Positions 1 through 5,442 of a stretch of 5,442 nt of DNA are shown one piece after another. The DNA comes from an uncultured bacterium. GTDB lineage: Bacteria; Methylomirabilota; Methylomirabilia; Rokubacteriales; CSP1-6. The position numbers and the translations under genes were made by a program. The stretch is from positions 1 through 5,442 of the forward strand of contig CAMLFJ010000259.1 in assembly GCA_946479205.1 (NCBI GenBank), given 5' to 3'. How positions within the stretch are numbered: position 1 is the stretch's first letter; every line of letters begins with the position of its first letter. The notes beneath the pieces were generated by a model that was given only the letters and a program-made list of their open reading frames with translations, was not told the DNA's origin and ran no database searches.

Positions 1-969
1 CGAGACGCCGCCGCCGGGCATCCCGATGTGGCCGCCGAGCGCCCCGAGGGCGTCGACGCAGCGGAAGATCTCCGCGCTGTGCTGGTACTTGTTGAGGCCC
101 CACCCGAGGAGGACGGATGCGGGCCGGGTCGTCGCGTACTCCCGCGCGAGCTCCCGGATCGCCGCTTCGGTCAGCTCGCACGCGGCGGCCAGCTCGGCGA
201 GCGGCCGGGCGTCGAGCAGCGCGCGATACTCCGCGAAGCCGTGCGCGTGCCGCTCGAGATACCCGCGGTCCTCGAGGCCCTCCTCGAGGATGACCTTGCC
301 CATGGCCATCGCGAGCTCCGCGTCGGTGGCCACGCGCGGCTGCACGTGCTGGTCGCAGAAGTTCGCGGACTCGCTCCGCACCGGGTCGATCAGGATCACG
401 CGACCGCCGCGCTTGCGCACCTCCTTGAGGATCGGCACCGTGTGGAGGTTGGTGGCCATCGGGTTGCGGCCCCAGAGCAGCACGAGACGGCTGTTCAGCA
501 TGTCGGACGGGTCGTGGCCCGCGCGCACCCCGAAGTCGAGCGCCTGGCCGGCCCGCGCGGCGCCGCTGCAGAGCGAGCCGCTGGTGGTGGTGACGCCGCC
601 CAGCAGGTTCCAGAAGCGCCGGCTCAGTTGCTTGGTGGCGCCCCAGGAGCCGGTGCGCTGGTAGTGCATGATGGACAGCGGGCCCGGGTCGGCCACGTAG
701 CCGCGGATCTTCTCGGCCACCAGGTCGAGCGCCTCGTCCCAGCCGATCCGGTCCCAGCCGCCGTCGGTCCGCCCGTTGCTCCGCCTGAGCGGGTGGAGCT
801 GCCGCTCCGGGCTGTAGACGCGCTCCGGGAAGCGATAGGTCTTGCCGCAGAGATAGCCCTGGGTGAACTCGTGATCCGGATGGCCCTCGAGCTTCACGAC
901 GCGCCCGTCCTTCACGTGGGCGATGATGCCGCAGCCGTCCGGGCAATCGAGCGTGCACGAGGTGTAGAT
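1..969 (-). CDS. Molybdopterin oxidoreductase, N-terminal part (runs off left edge, start codon missing)
   Basis: Read on the minus strand, this frame is open for 323 codons to the window edge. It begins I-Y-T-S-C. Residues C5, C9, C13 and C41 form C-x3-C-x3-C-x27-C (CTLDCPDGC ... YLCGK), the N-terminal [4Fe-4S] motif of formate-dehydrogenase/polysulfide-reductase-like members of the DMSO-reductase superfamily. Further family features follow: WDRIGWDEALDLVAEKI, then GSLCSGAA with C134 as candidate molybdenum ligand, LLWGRNPMATN, RVILIDPVRSESA, and GHIGMPGGG at the edge. These proteins bind a bis-pterin-guanine-dinucleotide Mo/W cofactor and usually exceed 650 residues, so about half is present. 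The substrate cannot be told. No signal peptide is visible, but the extreme N-terminus is lost. The frame is closed upstream by TAG (970-972) and TAA (976-978), with no ATG, GTG or TTG before the cysteine motif; the first is GTG at codon 16, inside the cluster region. The gene is therefore 5'-truncated or misassembled. Family confidence is high; intactness is doubtful. Confidence 0.88.
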   Translation of the reverse strand, partial: MYTSCTLDCPDGCGIIAHVKDGRVVKLEGHPDHEFTQGYLCGKTYRFPERVYSPERQLHPLRRSNGRTDGGWDRIGWDEALDLVAEKIRGYVADPGPLSIMHYQRTGSWGATKQLSRRFWNLLGGVTTTSGSLCSGAARAGQALDFGVRAGHDPSDMLNSRLVLLWGRNPMATNLHTVPILKEVRKRGGRVILIDPVRSESANFCDQHVQPRVATDAELAMAMGKVILEEGLEDRGYLERHAHGFAEYRALLDARPLAELAAACELTEAAIRELAREYATTRPASVLLGWGLNKYQHSAEIFRCVDALGALGGHIGMPGGGVS

Positions 970-1667
970 CTACTTTTACAACCAAACAATAAAAAAAAAA
1001 TCCGCGCGGCGCTGCGTCGGCGGGGCCGGGGCCGCGCCGCGGGGGCGGGCGCCTTCCACCAGCCGTACTCGCGGCCGGGCCCGCGGCCGGGCGCCGCCAC
1101 CATGAGCACCTTGGCGTCCACGCGCCCGACGTTCTTGCCCATGTGCGGGATCTCCGCGTTGAAGTAGAGGCAGTCGCCCGTCTTCAGCGGGATCTTCTCG
1201 TCGCCGAGCTGGAAGAGGATCTCTCCCTGCAGCACGAACGACATCTCCTCGCCCTCGTGCGCGGTGAGCACGTCGGCCCGGTTCTTGACCGGGAAGGTGA
1301 GCACGAAGGCGTCCATCCGCTGCCCGGGCCAGGCCACCGCCATCGGCTGGTAGGTGTACCCGGTCGCGGGCACCTCCTGGGGCGGGCGGCGCTCGCCCGC
1401 GCGCACCAGCGCGTAGTGCTGGGTGGTGGTGGTGCCGGACACCCCCTGGAAGAGCTGGCCCAGGTCGATGCCGACGGTGCGGGTGATGAGGATCAGGTTG
1501 GCGATCGAGGTCGAGACGCGGCCCCGCTCGAGCCGGGAGAGGAAGGGCTCGGAGAGTCCGGTCTTCTCGGCGAGGGCGCGCAGGGTGAGGCGCTGCGCGC
1601 GCCGCGCTTCCCGCAGGCGCGCGGCCACCGCGTCCACCAGCTGCCTCGTTTCCGGGCTTTCGTCCAA
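912..1667 (-). CDS. XRE-family helix-turn-helix regulator with cupin sensor domain (C-terminal tail aberrant)
   Basis: A likely DNA-binding transcription factor that senses a small ligand. From the proposed TTG start, the helix-turn-helix covers roughly residues 27-50 (LTLRALAEKTGLSEPFLSRL, then ERGRVSTSIANL). A cupin_2 domain lies around residues 120-195: AHEGEEMSFVLQG matches cupin motif 1 and GDCLYFNAEIPHMGKN motif 2. The domain ends near REYGWWKAP. TTG at 1665-1667 is preferred because GGAG lies 6 bases upstream and the protein then begins shortly before the usual first helix. An ATG at 1749-1751 in the same frame would add 28 residues that do not look like the family, lacks a good ribosome site and overlaps the divergent promoter. 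The last ~29 residues (from about 1001 to the stop at 912-914) come from an A/T-rich patch and an out-of-frame read of the oxidoreductase, so the native stop is probably missing. The gene is divergent from the Liv importer and likely regulates it; the ligand is unknown. Confidence 0.85.
   Translation of the reverse strand: MDESPETRQLVDAVAARLREARRAQRLTLRALAEKTGLSEPFLSRLERGRVSTSIANLILITRTVGIDLGQLFQGVSGTTTTQHYALVRAGERRPPQEVPATGYTYQPMAVAWPGQRMDAFVLTFPVKNRADVLTAHEGEEMSFVLQGEILFQLGDEKIPLKTGDCLYFNAEIPHMGKNVGRVDAKVLMVAAPGRGPGREYGWWKAPAPAARPRPRRRSAARIFFLLFGCKSRSTPRARSIARTAAASSPT
971..1001. other. Anomalous G-free A/T patch with A10 run between two damaged gene ends
   Basis: These 31 bases contain 5 C, no G and a homopolymer of ten A (991-1000), inside a window that is otherwise very GC-rich. 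On the left, the oxidoreductase frame stops here without a start codon. On the right, the regulator frame enters without having met a stop. The patch therefore lies exactly where both neighbours lose their expected ends. It could be a native AT-rich spacer, the scar of a deletion or insertion, or a sequencing/assembly artefact. Confidence 0.8.
991..1041 (-). terminator. Possible intrinsic terminator shape after the regulator's cupin domain
   Basis: On the minus strand, CGCGGCGC (1034-1041) can pair with GCGCCGCG (1005-1012) across a 21-base loop. Four bases later comes T10 (1000-991). This is the shape of a rho-independent terminator for the regulator. Against it, no stop codon of the regulator precedes it, the loop is long, GC-rich DNA forms such stems easily, and the T run lies in the suspicious patch. 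Confidence 0.25.
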
Positions 1668-1689
1668 AGCAATCTCCGCTTGCCCCTGA

Positions 1690-1718
1690 GGAAACCACTC
1701 GGCTATGCTCCCTGTCAA
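1690..1718 (-). promoter_or_regulatory. Possible promoter of the XRE-cupin regulator
   Basis: On the minus strand a perfect -35 hexamer TTGACA occupies 1718-1713. With an 18-base spacer, the -10 position holds only TTTCCT (1694-1689), which matches 3 of 6 consensus bases. Transcription starting near 1683 would give a short leader before the GGAG and the TTG at 1667, supporting that start over the upstream ATG. The weak -10 suggests activator dependence or a chance -35. Confidence 0.4.
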
Positions 1719-1739
1719 GCGCGGAGAATCGCCTTGACA
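1713..1739. promoter_or_regulatory. Inverted repeat TGTCAAG-N13-CTTGACA, candidate operator between divergent genes
   Basis: Two perfect 7-base arms (1713-1719 and 1733-1739) lie in opposite orientation with centres 20 bp apart, about two helical turns. That spacing suits a dimeric helix-turn-helix regulator. Each arm contains TTGACA, one per strand, so the repeat also supplies the -35 element of both divergent promoters. A protein bound here would compete with RNA polymerase at both. The link to the adjacent XRE-cupin protein is inferred from position only. Confidence 0.5.
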
Positions 1740-1761
1740 CGTTCCGCGCATCTGTTTTACT
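1734..1761 (+). promoter_or_regulatory. Sigma-70-like promoter of the Liv importer operon
   Basis: A perfect -35 TTGACA (1734-1739) is followed after 16 bases by TTTACT (1756-1761), which matches 4 of 6 bases of the -10 consensus. Transcription would begin near 1768, leaving a leader of roughly 25 bases before the binding-protein ATG. This is the only good sigma-70-like site found upstream of the operon. It overlaps the inverted repeat, so regulation at the -35 is plausible. Confidence 0.55.
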
Positions 1762-1780
1762 CAGCGCAACCCGACCCACG

Positions 1781-1786
1781 AGGAGG
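1781..1786 (+). promoter_or_regulatory. Strong ribosome binding site of the binding-protein gene
   Basis: A perfect AGGAGG stands six bases before the ATG at 1793-1795, fixing that start. It is the strongest Shine-Dalgarno sequence seen in the window, in line with binding proteins being made in excess over their membrane partners. Confidence 0.85.
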
Positions 1787-1792
1787 TTTCGC

Positions 1793-3007
1793 ATGCGCGT
1801 ATCCCGTCTCCTGTCCCTCCCGGCGGCCGCCCTTCTGCTCACGCTGGGGGCAGGCCTCGCCACGGCCCAGGCGCCGATCAAGCTCGGCGACATCAACACC
1901 TACAGCGGCATCGGCGCGCCCTTCACCGGGCCCTACCGCCAGGGCGTCGAGATGGCCGTCGAGGAGATCAACGCCAAGGGAGGCGTGCTCGGCCGCAAGA
2001 TCGAGGTGCTGTTCCGCGACGACAAGGCCCAGCCCGCGGAGGCGATCAAGCACGCCCAGGAGCTGGTCGAGTCCGACAAGGTCGCGATGATCACCGGCAG
2101 CTTCCTCTCCAACGTGGGGCTCGCGGTCTCGGACTGGGCCAAGCAGAACAAGACCATGTTCCTGGCCTCGGAGTCGCTGACCGAGGCGCTCACCTGGTCC
2201 AAGGGGCACGACTACGCGGTGCGCCTGCGCCCCAACACCTACGAGCAGGGGCGCATGCTGGCCGACAAGGCCGGCAAGATGAAGTACGTGAAGTGGGCCA
2301 CCATCGGCCCCAACTACGAGTACGGCAAGCGCGCGTGGGAGACCTTCCGCGACCGGCTCAAGGAGCTGAAGCCCGACGTGCAGATGGTGGGCGAGCACTG
2401 GCCGACGCTCGGCAAGATCGAGCCGGGCCCCCTCGTCACCGCCATTCTCAACCAGAACCCGGACGCGCTCTACGTCTCGCTCTTCGGCAGCGACTGGCTC
2501 GCGTTCGTGCGCGAGGCCCAGAAGCGCGGGCTCTTCCAGAAGATGTTCGTGGTCGGCATCCTGCTCGGCGAGCCCGAGTACATCGACCCGCTCAAGCTCG
2601 AGGCGCCCGAGGGCATGCTGGTCACCGGCTATCCCTGGTACGACGTGAAGACCGCCGGGCACCAGGAGTGGGTCGCGCGCTTCATCAAGCGCGGGGACAA
2701 GACGCCGGTGCTCGGCTCGATCATCGGCTACATCACCTACCTCTCGGTCGCCGAGGCCATCAAGAAGGCGGGCGGCACCGAGACGCCCAAGCTGGTGGCC
2801 GCCTTCAAGGGCCTGAAGGTCGAGACCCCGATGGGGCCGATCATGTTTCGCGCCGCCGACGGGCAGTCCACCATGGGCGCGTGGGTGGGGACGACCAAGC
2901 TCGATCCCCAGCGCGGGGTGGGCATCATGGTGAACCACGAGTACGTGCCGGGCGAGAAGGTGCTGCCGACCGAAGACGAAGCCAAGAAGCTCCGCCCGGC
3001 CAATTAA
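1793..3007 (+). CDS. Periplasmic substrate-binding protein of a Liv/HAAT-type ABC importer
   Basis: This 404-residue protein is expected in the periplasm, where it binds a small ligand and delivers it to the permease encoded downstream. It has a classic Sec signal peptide: MRVSR basic start, a hydrophobic core at about residues 6-22, and cleavage after A25 (ATA) or A27 (AQA). The mature part follows the type I periplasmic binding fold (Peripla_BP_6). It opens IKLGDINTYSG, then PYRQGVEMAVEEINAKGGVL and GRKIEVLFRDDKAQPAEA, typical of the first lobe. TGSFLSNVGLAVSDWAKQ precedes the ligand cleft and NYEYGKRAWETFRDRL marks the second lobe. Length is normal for the family. It is first in an operon with the fused permease 106 bases on and the ATPase after that. 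Family members bind leucine/isoleucine/valine, amides, urea or aromatic acids; the ligand here cannot be read from sequence. A livK symbol would overstate specificity. Confidence 0.95.
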   Translation: MRVSRLLSLPAAALLLTLGAGLATAQAPIKLGDINTYSGIGAPFTGPYRQGVEMAVEEINAKGGVLGRKIEVLFRDDKAQPAEAIKHAQELVESDKVAMITGSFLSNVGLAVSDWAKQNKTMFLASESLTEALTWSKGHDYAVRLRPNTYEQGRMLADKAGKMKYVKWATIGPNYEYGKRAWETFRDRLKELKPDVQMVGEHWPTLGKIEPGPLVTAILNQNPDALYVSLFGSDWLAFVREAQKRGLFQKMFVVGILLGEPEYIDPLKLEAPEGMLVTGYPWYDVKTAGHQEWVARFIKRGDKTPVLGSIIGYITYLSVAEAIKKAGGTETPKLVAAFKGLKVETPMGPIMFRAADGQSTMGAWVGTTKLDPQRGVGIMVNHEYVPGEKVLPTEDEAKKLRPAN

Positions 3008-3012
3008 GACCA

Positions 3013-3099
3013 CCCCTCATCCTGCCCTCTCCCCTGAAGGGAGCGGGTGGCATTCGATGACCCTCGCCCCCGCCTCGGGGGAGAGGGCAGGGTGAGGGG
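3013..3099. repeat. REP-like palindromic repeat between binding-protein and permease genes
   Basis: Arms 3013-3034 and 3078-3099 are inverted copies of 22 bases with one difference: T3020 faces G3092, a permitted G-U pair in RNA. Shorter hairpins compete with it: CTCCC/GGGAG near 3029-3043, and CCCTC-CCCCC against GGGGG-AGAGGG around 3061-3087. No T tract follows the second arm, so it does not look like an intrinsic terminator. The CCCTCTCC/GGAGAGGG style resembles dispersed palindromes of other GC-rich genomes. By analogy with the malE-malF REP, it may protect the upstream message and lower permease expression. Confidence 0.75.
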
Positions 3100-3113
3100 G
3101 CCCGCACCGGCTC

Positions 3114-4940
3114 ATGTCGCTCCTCTTCGTCCAGCTCCTGAGCGGGCTCGCCAACGCGATGTTCCTCTTCCTCATCGCGTCCGGTCTCTCCCTGATCTTC
3201 GGGGTCACCCGCATCGTCAACTTCGCGCACGGCTCCTTCTACATGCTCGCCGCCTACCTGACCTACTCGCTGGCCGCGGCGCTGCCCGGCGGCCCGGTCG
3301 CCTTCTACGCGGCGGTCCTGCTCGCCGCGGTCCTGGTGGCCGCGCTGGGCGGCCTCGTCGAGGTCCTGCTGCTCCGCCGCGTCTACAAGGCCCCCGAGCT
3401 CTACCAGCTCCTGCTCACCTTCGCGCTCGTGCTGGTGACCGCGGACGCGGTCCGCTATCTCTGGGGCGCCGACAACAAGACCGGCCCCAACGCCCCGGGC
3501 CTGGCCGGCTCGGTGATGATCATGGGGCAGCTCTTTCCCTCCTACGACCTCGCGGTCATCGCCTTCGGCCCGCTCGTGGCGCTCGGGCTCTGGCTGCTCT
3601 TCCACCGCACCCGCTGGGGCGTCCTGATCCGCGCGGCCACCCAGGACCGCGAGATGGTCGCCGCGCTCGGGGTGGATCAGTCGCGGCTGTTCACCTCCGT
3701 GTTCGTGCTGGGCTCCTTCCTGGCCGGCCTGGGAGGCGCGCTGCAGGTGCCGCGGCTGGCCCTCACCACCGTGATGGACACGTCCATCATCGTGGAGGCG
3801 TTCGTGGTGGTGGTGATCGGCGGCATGGGGTCGGTCTGGGGCGCGTTGCTGGCCTCGCTGCTCATCGGGGTGCTCAACGCCTACGGGGTGCTGCTGCTGC
3901 CCCGGATCGCCATCGTCCTGATCTTCGTGGTGATGGCGGTGGTGCTGGTGGTGCGGCCGTGGGGCCTGCTCGGCCGGCCCGAGATCCAGCTCCGCCCGCC
4001 CGGCAGCGGCGGCGTGGTCGAGGCGCGAGCCCGGCGCCTCGGGCCGATCTGGCTCGGAGCCGGGGTGATCGCGCTGGCCGGCCTGCCCCTGGTGCTGCCG
4101 AACTTCTGGATCTCCATCGCGGTCGAGATCTTCGCGTTCGCGCTCTTCGCGGCCAGCCTGCACCTCCTGATGTCGGTGGGCGGCATGGTGTCGTTCGGCC
4201 ACGCCGCCTACTTCGGCCTGGGCGCCTACGGGGCCGCGGTGCTCCTCCAGCTCGCCGGCCTGCCCATGCCCGCCGCGTTCGTGCTCGCGCCGGTGGTGGC
4301 CGCGCTGGCCGCGGCGGTGTTCGGGTATTTCTGCGTGCGGCTCAGCAGCATCTACTTCGCGATGCTGACGCTCGCCTTCGCCCAGATCGTCTACGCGGTC
4401 GTGCACCAGTGGGACGACGTCACCGGCGGCGACAACGGCATGCTGAGCGTCTGGCCCGCCCGCTGGCTGGGCACGCCGAGCCGCTACTACTACTGGGCGC
4501 TCGCCGCCACGCTGCTGGGCCTGCTCCTGCTGCGGCTGGTCACCGCCTCGCCGTTCGGCCTCACCCTGCGGGCCGTCCGCGACCACGCGCGCCGCGCGGA
4601 GGCGGTCGGCGTGAACATCCGCGCGCTGCAGTGGACCGCGTTCGTGGTGGCCGGCTTCGTGGCCGGGCTCGGCGGCGCCATCTACGCCTTCCTCAAGGGC
4701 AGCGTGTTCCCGGTCTACACCGAATCGCCCATGTCGGTGCAACCGCTGGTGATGGTGCTGCTGGGCGGCGTGGGCTCGCCGGCGGGACCGCTCATCGGGG
4801 CCACCGTCTACAAGCTGCTCGACACCGTGATCACGCGCTACACCGACTACTGGCAGATCGTGCTGGGCGCCATTCTGCTGGTGCTGGTGCTCGCGTTCCC
4901 GCGGGGCGTCGCGGGCATGCTCGGCGGACGGCGCTCGTGA
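3114..4940 (+). CDS. Fused LivH-LivM permease of the Liv/HAAT-type ABC importer
   Basis: A 608-residue inner-membrane protein containing both transmembrane subunits of a branched-chain-amino-acid-type importer. Residues 1 to about 290 are the LivH half: multiple hydrophobic segments, the signature IVNFAHGSFYMLAAY (about 34-48), and a cytoplasmic coupling-loop sequence IRAATQDREMVAALGV (172-187) followed by GSFLAGLGGAL. It ends RPWGLLGR. A charged linker of about 25 residues (IQLRPPGSGGVVEARARRLG) leads into the LivM half, with VGGMVSFGHAAYFGLGAY (about 355-372) and the second coupling loop LRAVRDHARRAEAVGV (485-500) followed by GFVAGLGGAIYA. The halves are paralogous, and the frame is open throughout with no stop at the join. 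The ATG at 3114 gives the normal LivH start. Its only purine-rich leader (GGTGAGGGGG, 3091-3100) is 13 bases away and mostly inside the palindrome arm. Its stop overlaps the ATPase start. Fused forms are known in some lineages, so this is variant architecture, not an error. Confidence 0.93.
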   Translation: MSLLFVQLLSGLANAMFLFLIASGLSLIFGVTRIVNFAHGSFYMLAAYLTYSLAAALPGGPVAFYAAVLLAAVLVAALGGLVEVLLLRRVYKAPELYQLLLTFALVLVTADAVRYLWGADNKTGPNAPGLAGSVMIMGQLFPSYDLAVIAFGPLVALGLWLLFHRTRWGVLIRAATQDREMVAALGVDQSRLFTSVFVLGSFLAGLGGALQVPRLALTTVMDTSIIVEAFVVVVIGGMGSVWGALLASLLIGVLNAYGVLLLPRIAIVLIFVVMAVVLVVRPWGLLGRPEIQLRPPGSGGVVEARARRLGPIWLGAGVIALAGLPLVLPNFWISIAVEIFAFALFAASLHLLMSVGGMVSFGHAAYFGLGAYGAAVLLQLAGLPMPAAFVLAPVVAALAAAVFGYFCVRLSSIYFAMLTLAFAQIVYAVVHQWDDVTGGDNGMLSVWPARWLGTPSRYYYWALAATLLGLLLLRLVTASPFGLTLRAVRDHARRAEAVGVNIRALQWTAFVVAGFVAGLGGAIYAFLKGSVFPVYTESPMSVQPLVMVLLGGVGSPAGPLIGATVYKLLDTVITRYTDYWQIVLGAILLVLVLAFPRGVAGMLGGRRS

Positions 4941-5442
4941 GCGCGGTGCTCGGGGGCGTGCCGGTGCTCGAGACGCGCGGGCTGTCCAAGGCCTTCGGGG
5001 GCGTGCGCGCGGTCCGGGACGTGGACCTCGCGATGCCGAAGGGGGAGATCCGCGCCCTGATCGGCCCCAACGGCGCGGGCAAGACCACGTTCTTCAACAT
5101 GCTCACCGGCCAGCTCAAGGCCGACGCGGGTCTGGTCCTCTTCAAGGGCGAGCGTCTCAGCGGGCGGCCGCCCTACGCGGTCTGGCGGCGCGGGGTGAGC
5201 CGCACGTTCCAGATCACCGCCACGTTCGGGACCCTGACCGCGCTCGAGAACGTGCAGGTCGCGCGGCTCTCGCACCTCGGCAAGACCTACGCGCTGCTGG
5301 AGCGGGCCCAGCCGCTCCAGGCCGAGGAGGCGCGCGCCCTGCTCGAGCAGGTGGGCCTGGCCGATCAGGCCGGGCGGGTCGCCGCGGTGCTCGCCTACGG
5401 CGATCTCAAGAAGCTCGAGCTGGCGGTGGCCCTCGCCAACGA
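4937..5442 (+). CDS. livG: LivG-type ATP-binding subunit of the Liv importer (runs off right edge)
   Basis: The first 168 residues of a cytoplasmic ABC ATPase that powers the permease. It starts at GTG 4937-4939, which overlaps the permease TGA as GTGA and implies translational coupling; no strong ribosome site is seen. The opening LETRGLSKAFGGVRAVRDV is typical of LivG. Walker A is GPNGAGKTT (residues 43-51). The Q-loop glutamine is Q92 in RGVSRTFQ, followed by LTALENVQVA. The ABC signature appears as LAYGDLKKLELAVALAN (152-168), the degenerate form usual in this subfamily in place of LSGGQ. Walker B and the catalytic glutamate would fall beyond the edge. A LivF partner is expected downstream. 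The family call is strong. The gene name reflects subunit type and does not claim branched-chain amino acids as the substrate. Confidence 0.92.
   Translation, partial: MSAVLGGVPVLETRGLSKAFGGVRAVRDVDLAMPKGEIRALIGPNGAGKTTFFNMLTGQLKADAGLVLFKGERLSGRPPYAVWRRGVSRTFQITATFGTLTALENVQVARLSHLGKTYALLERAQPLQAEEARALLEQVGLADQAGRVAAVLAYGDLKKLELAVALAN

Noticed and set aside
970..1001. Programmed slippage on T10 (minus strand) producing a regulator-oxidoreductase fusion
   Set aside because: A shift into the oxidoreductase frame meets TAA (976-978) and TAG (970-972) before its first residue, so slippage cannot create the fusion.
28..1167. A 379-residue open frame on the plus strand opposite the oxidoreductase
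   Set aside because: The minus strand here encodes a clear iron-sulfur/molybdopterin domain. The plus-strand product is low-complexity Ala/Arg/Glu-rich shadow and crosses the anomalous patch.
1680..1709. A second plus-strand promoter, TTGCCC with TATGCT at 18-bp spacing
   Set aside because: The -35 matches only 3 of 6 bases, it lies farther from the gene, and the TTGACA/TTTACT pair is better placed.
976..1899. A 307-residue minus-strand frame overlapping the regulator
   Set aside because: It is an out-of-frame reading of the regulator and also runs antisense into the signal-peptide end of the binding protein; it has no family motifs.
3013..3099. Palindrome as an intrinsic transcription terminator ending the binding-protein transcript
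   Set aside because: No T tract follows the second arm, and the permease and ATPase downstream clearly belong to the same importer. Partial attenuation remains possible.
2925..4742. A 605-residue open frame on the minus strand, rich in His, Glu, Gln and Arg
   Set aside because: It lies antisense to the fused permease and the end of the binding protein. Its composition is what GC-rich coding DNA gives when read antisense; it has no recognisable domain and spans the palindrome.
1..5442. RNA genes, CRISPR arrays, insertion sequences, attachment sites
   Set aside because: I saw no tRNA-like fold, spaced direct repeats, transposase motifs or target-site duplications on either strand.

Overview
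This is a very GC-rich window, compact and almost entirely coding, from a bacterium. The GC content, the fused Liv-type permease, the molybdopterin oxidoreductase and the palindromic intergenic repeat would fit a soil or groundwater lineage such as Rokubacteria/Methylomirabilota, or a proteobacterium. That placement is an impression from gene style, not a demonstrated assignment.

Layout. Positions 1-969 on the minus strand hold the N-terminal 323 residues of a molybdopterin oxidoreductase of the DMSO-reductase superfamily. It has an intact [4Fe-4S] cysteine motif but no start codon before an in-frame stop. Positions 971-1001 are a 31-base patch with no G and an A10 run, completely unlike the rest of the window. 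Upstream on the same strand (about 1000-1667) lies an XRE-type helix-turn-helix plus cupin regulator, whose reading frame runs through the odd patch and into the oxidoreductase out of frame. Positions 1668-1792 form a divergent control region. From 1793 to the right edge, the plus strand carries the start of a branched-chain-amino-acid-type (HAAT/Liv) ABC importer: a periplasmic binding protein (1793-3007), a 22-bp-stem palindromic repeat (3013-3099), a single 608-residue permease fusing the LivH and LivM halves (3114-4940), and the first 168 residues of the LivG-type ATPase (from 4937, overlapping the permease stop by GTGA).

How it fits together. The binding protein would capture a small ligand in the periplasm, the fused permease would form the channel, and LivG (with a LivF expected beyond the right edge) would power uptake. 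The cupin regulator sits back-to-back with the importer. An inverted repeat, TGTCAAG-N13-CTTGACA, places a perfect -35 hexamer on each strand, so the regulator plausibly controls both itself and the importer. The ligand cannot be read from the sequence.

The window is mostly an ordinary transporter locus. The points most worth checking are the broken-looking junction at about 960-1004 (biological rearrangement or assembly artefact), the divergent operator-like palindrome, and the repeat that overlaps the only Shine-Dalgarno-like sequence of the permease. I do not see a clearly new biological system here.
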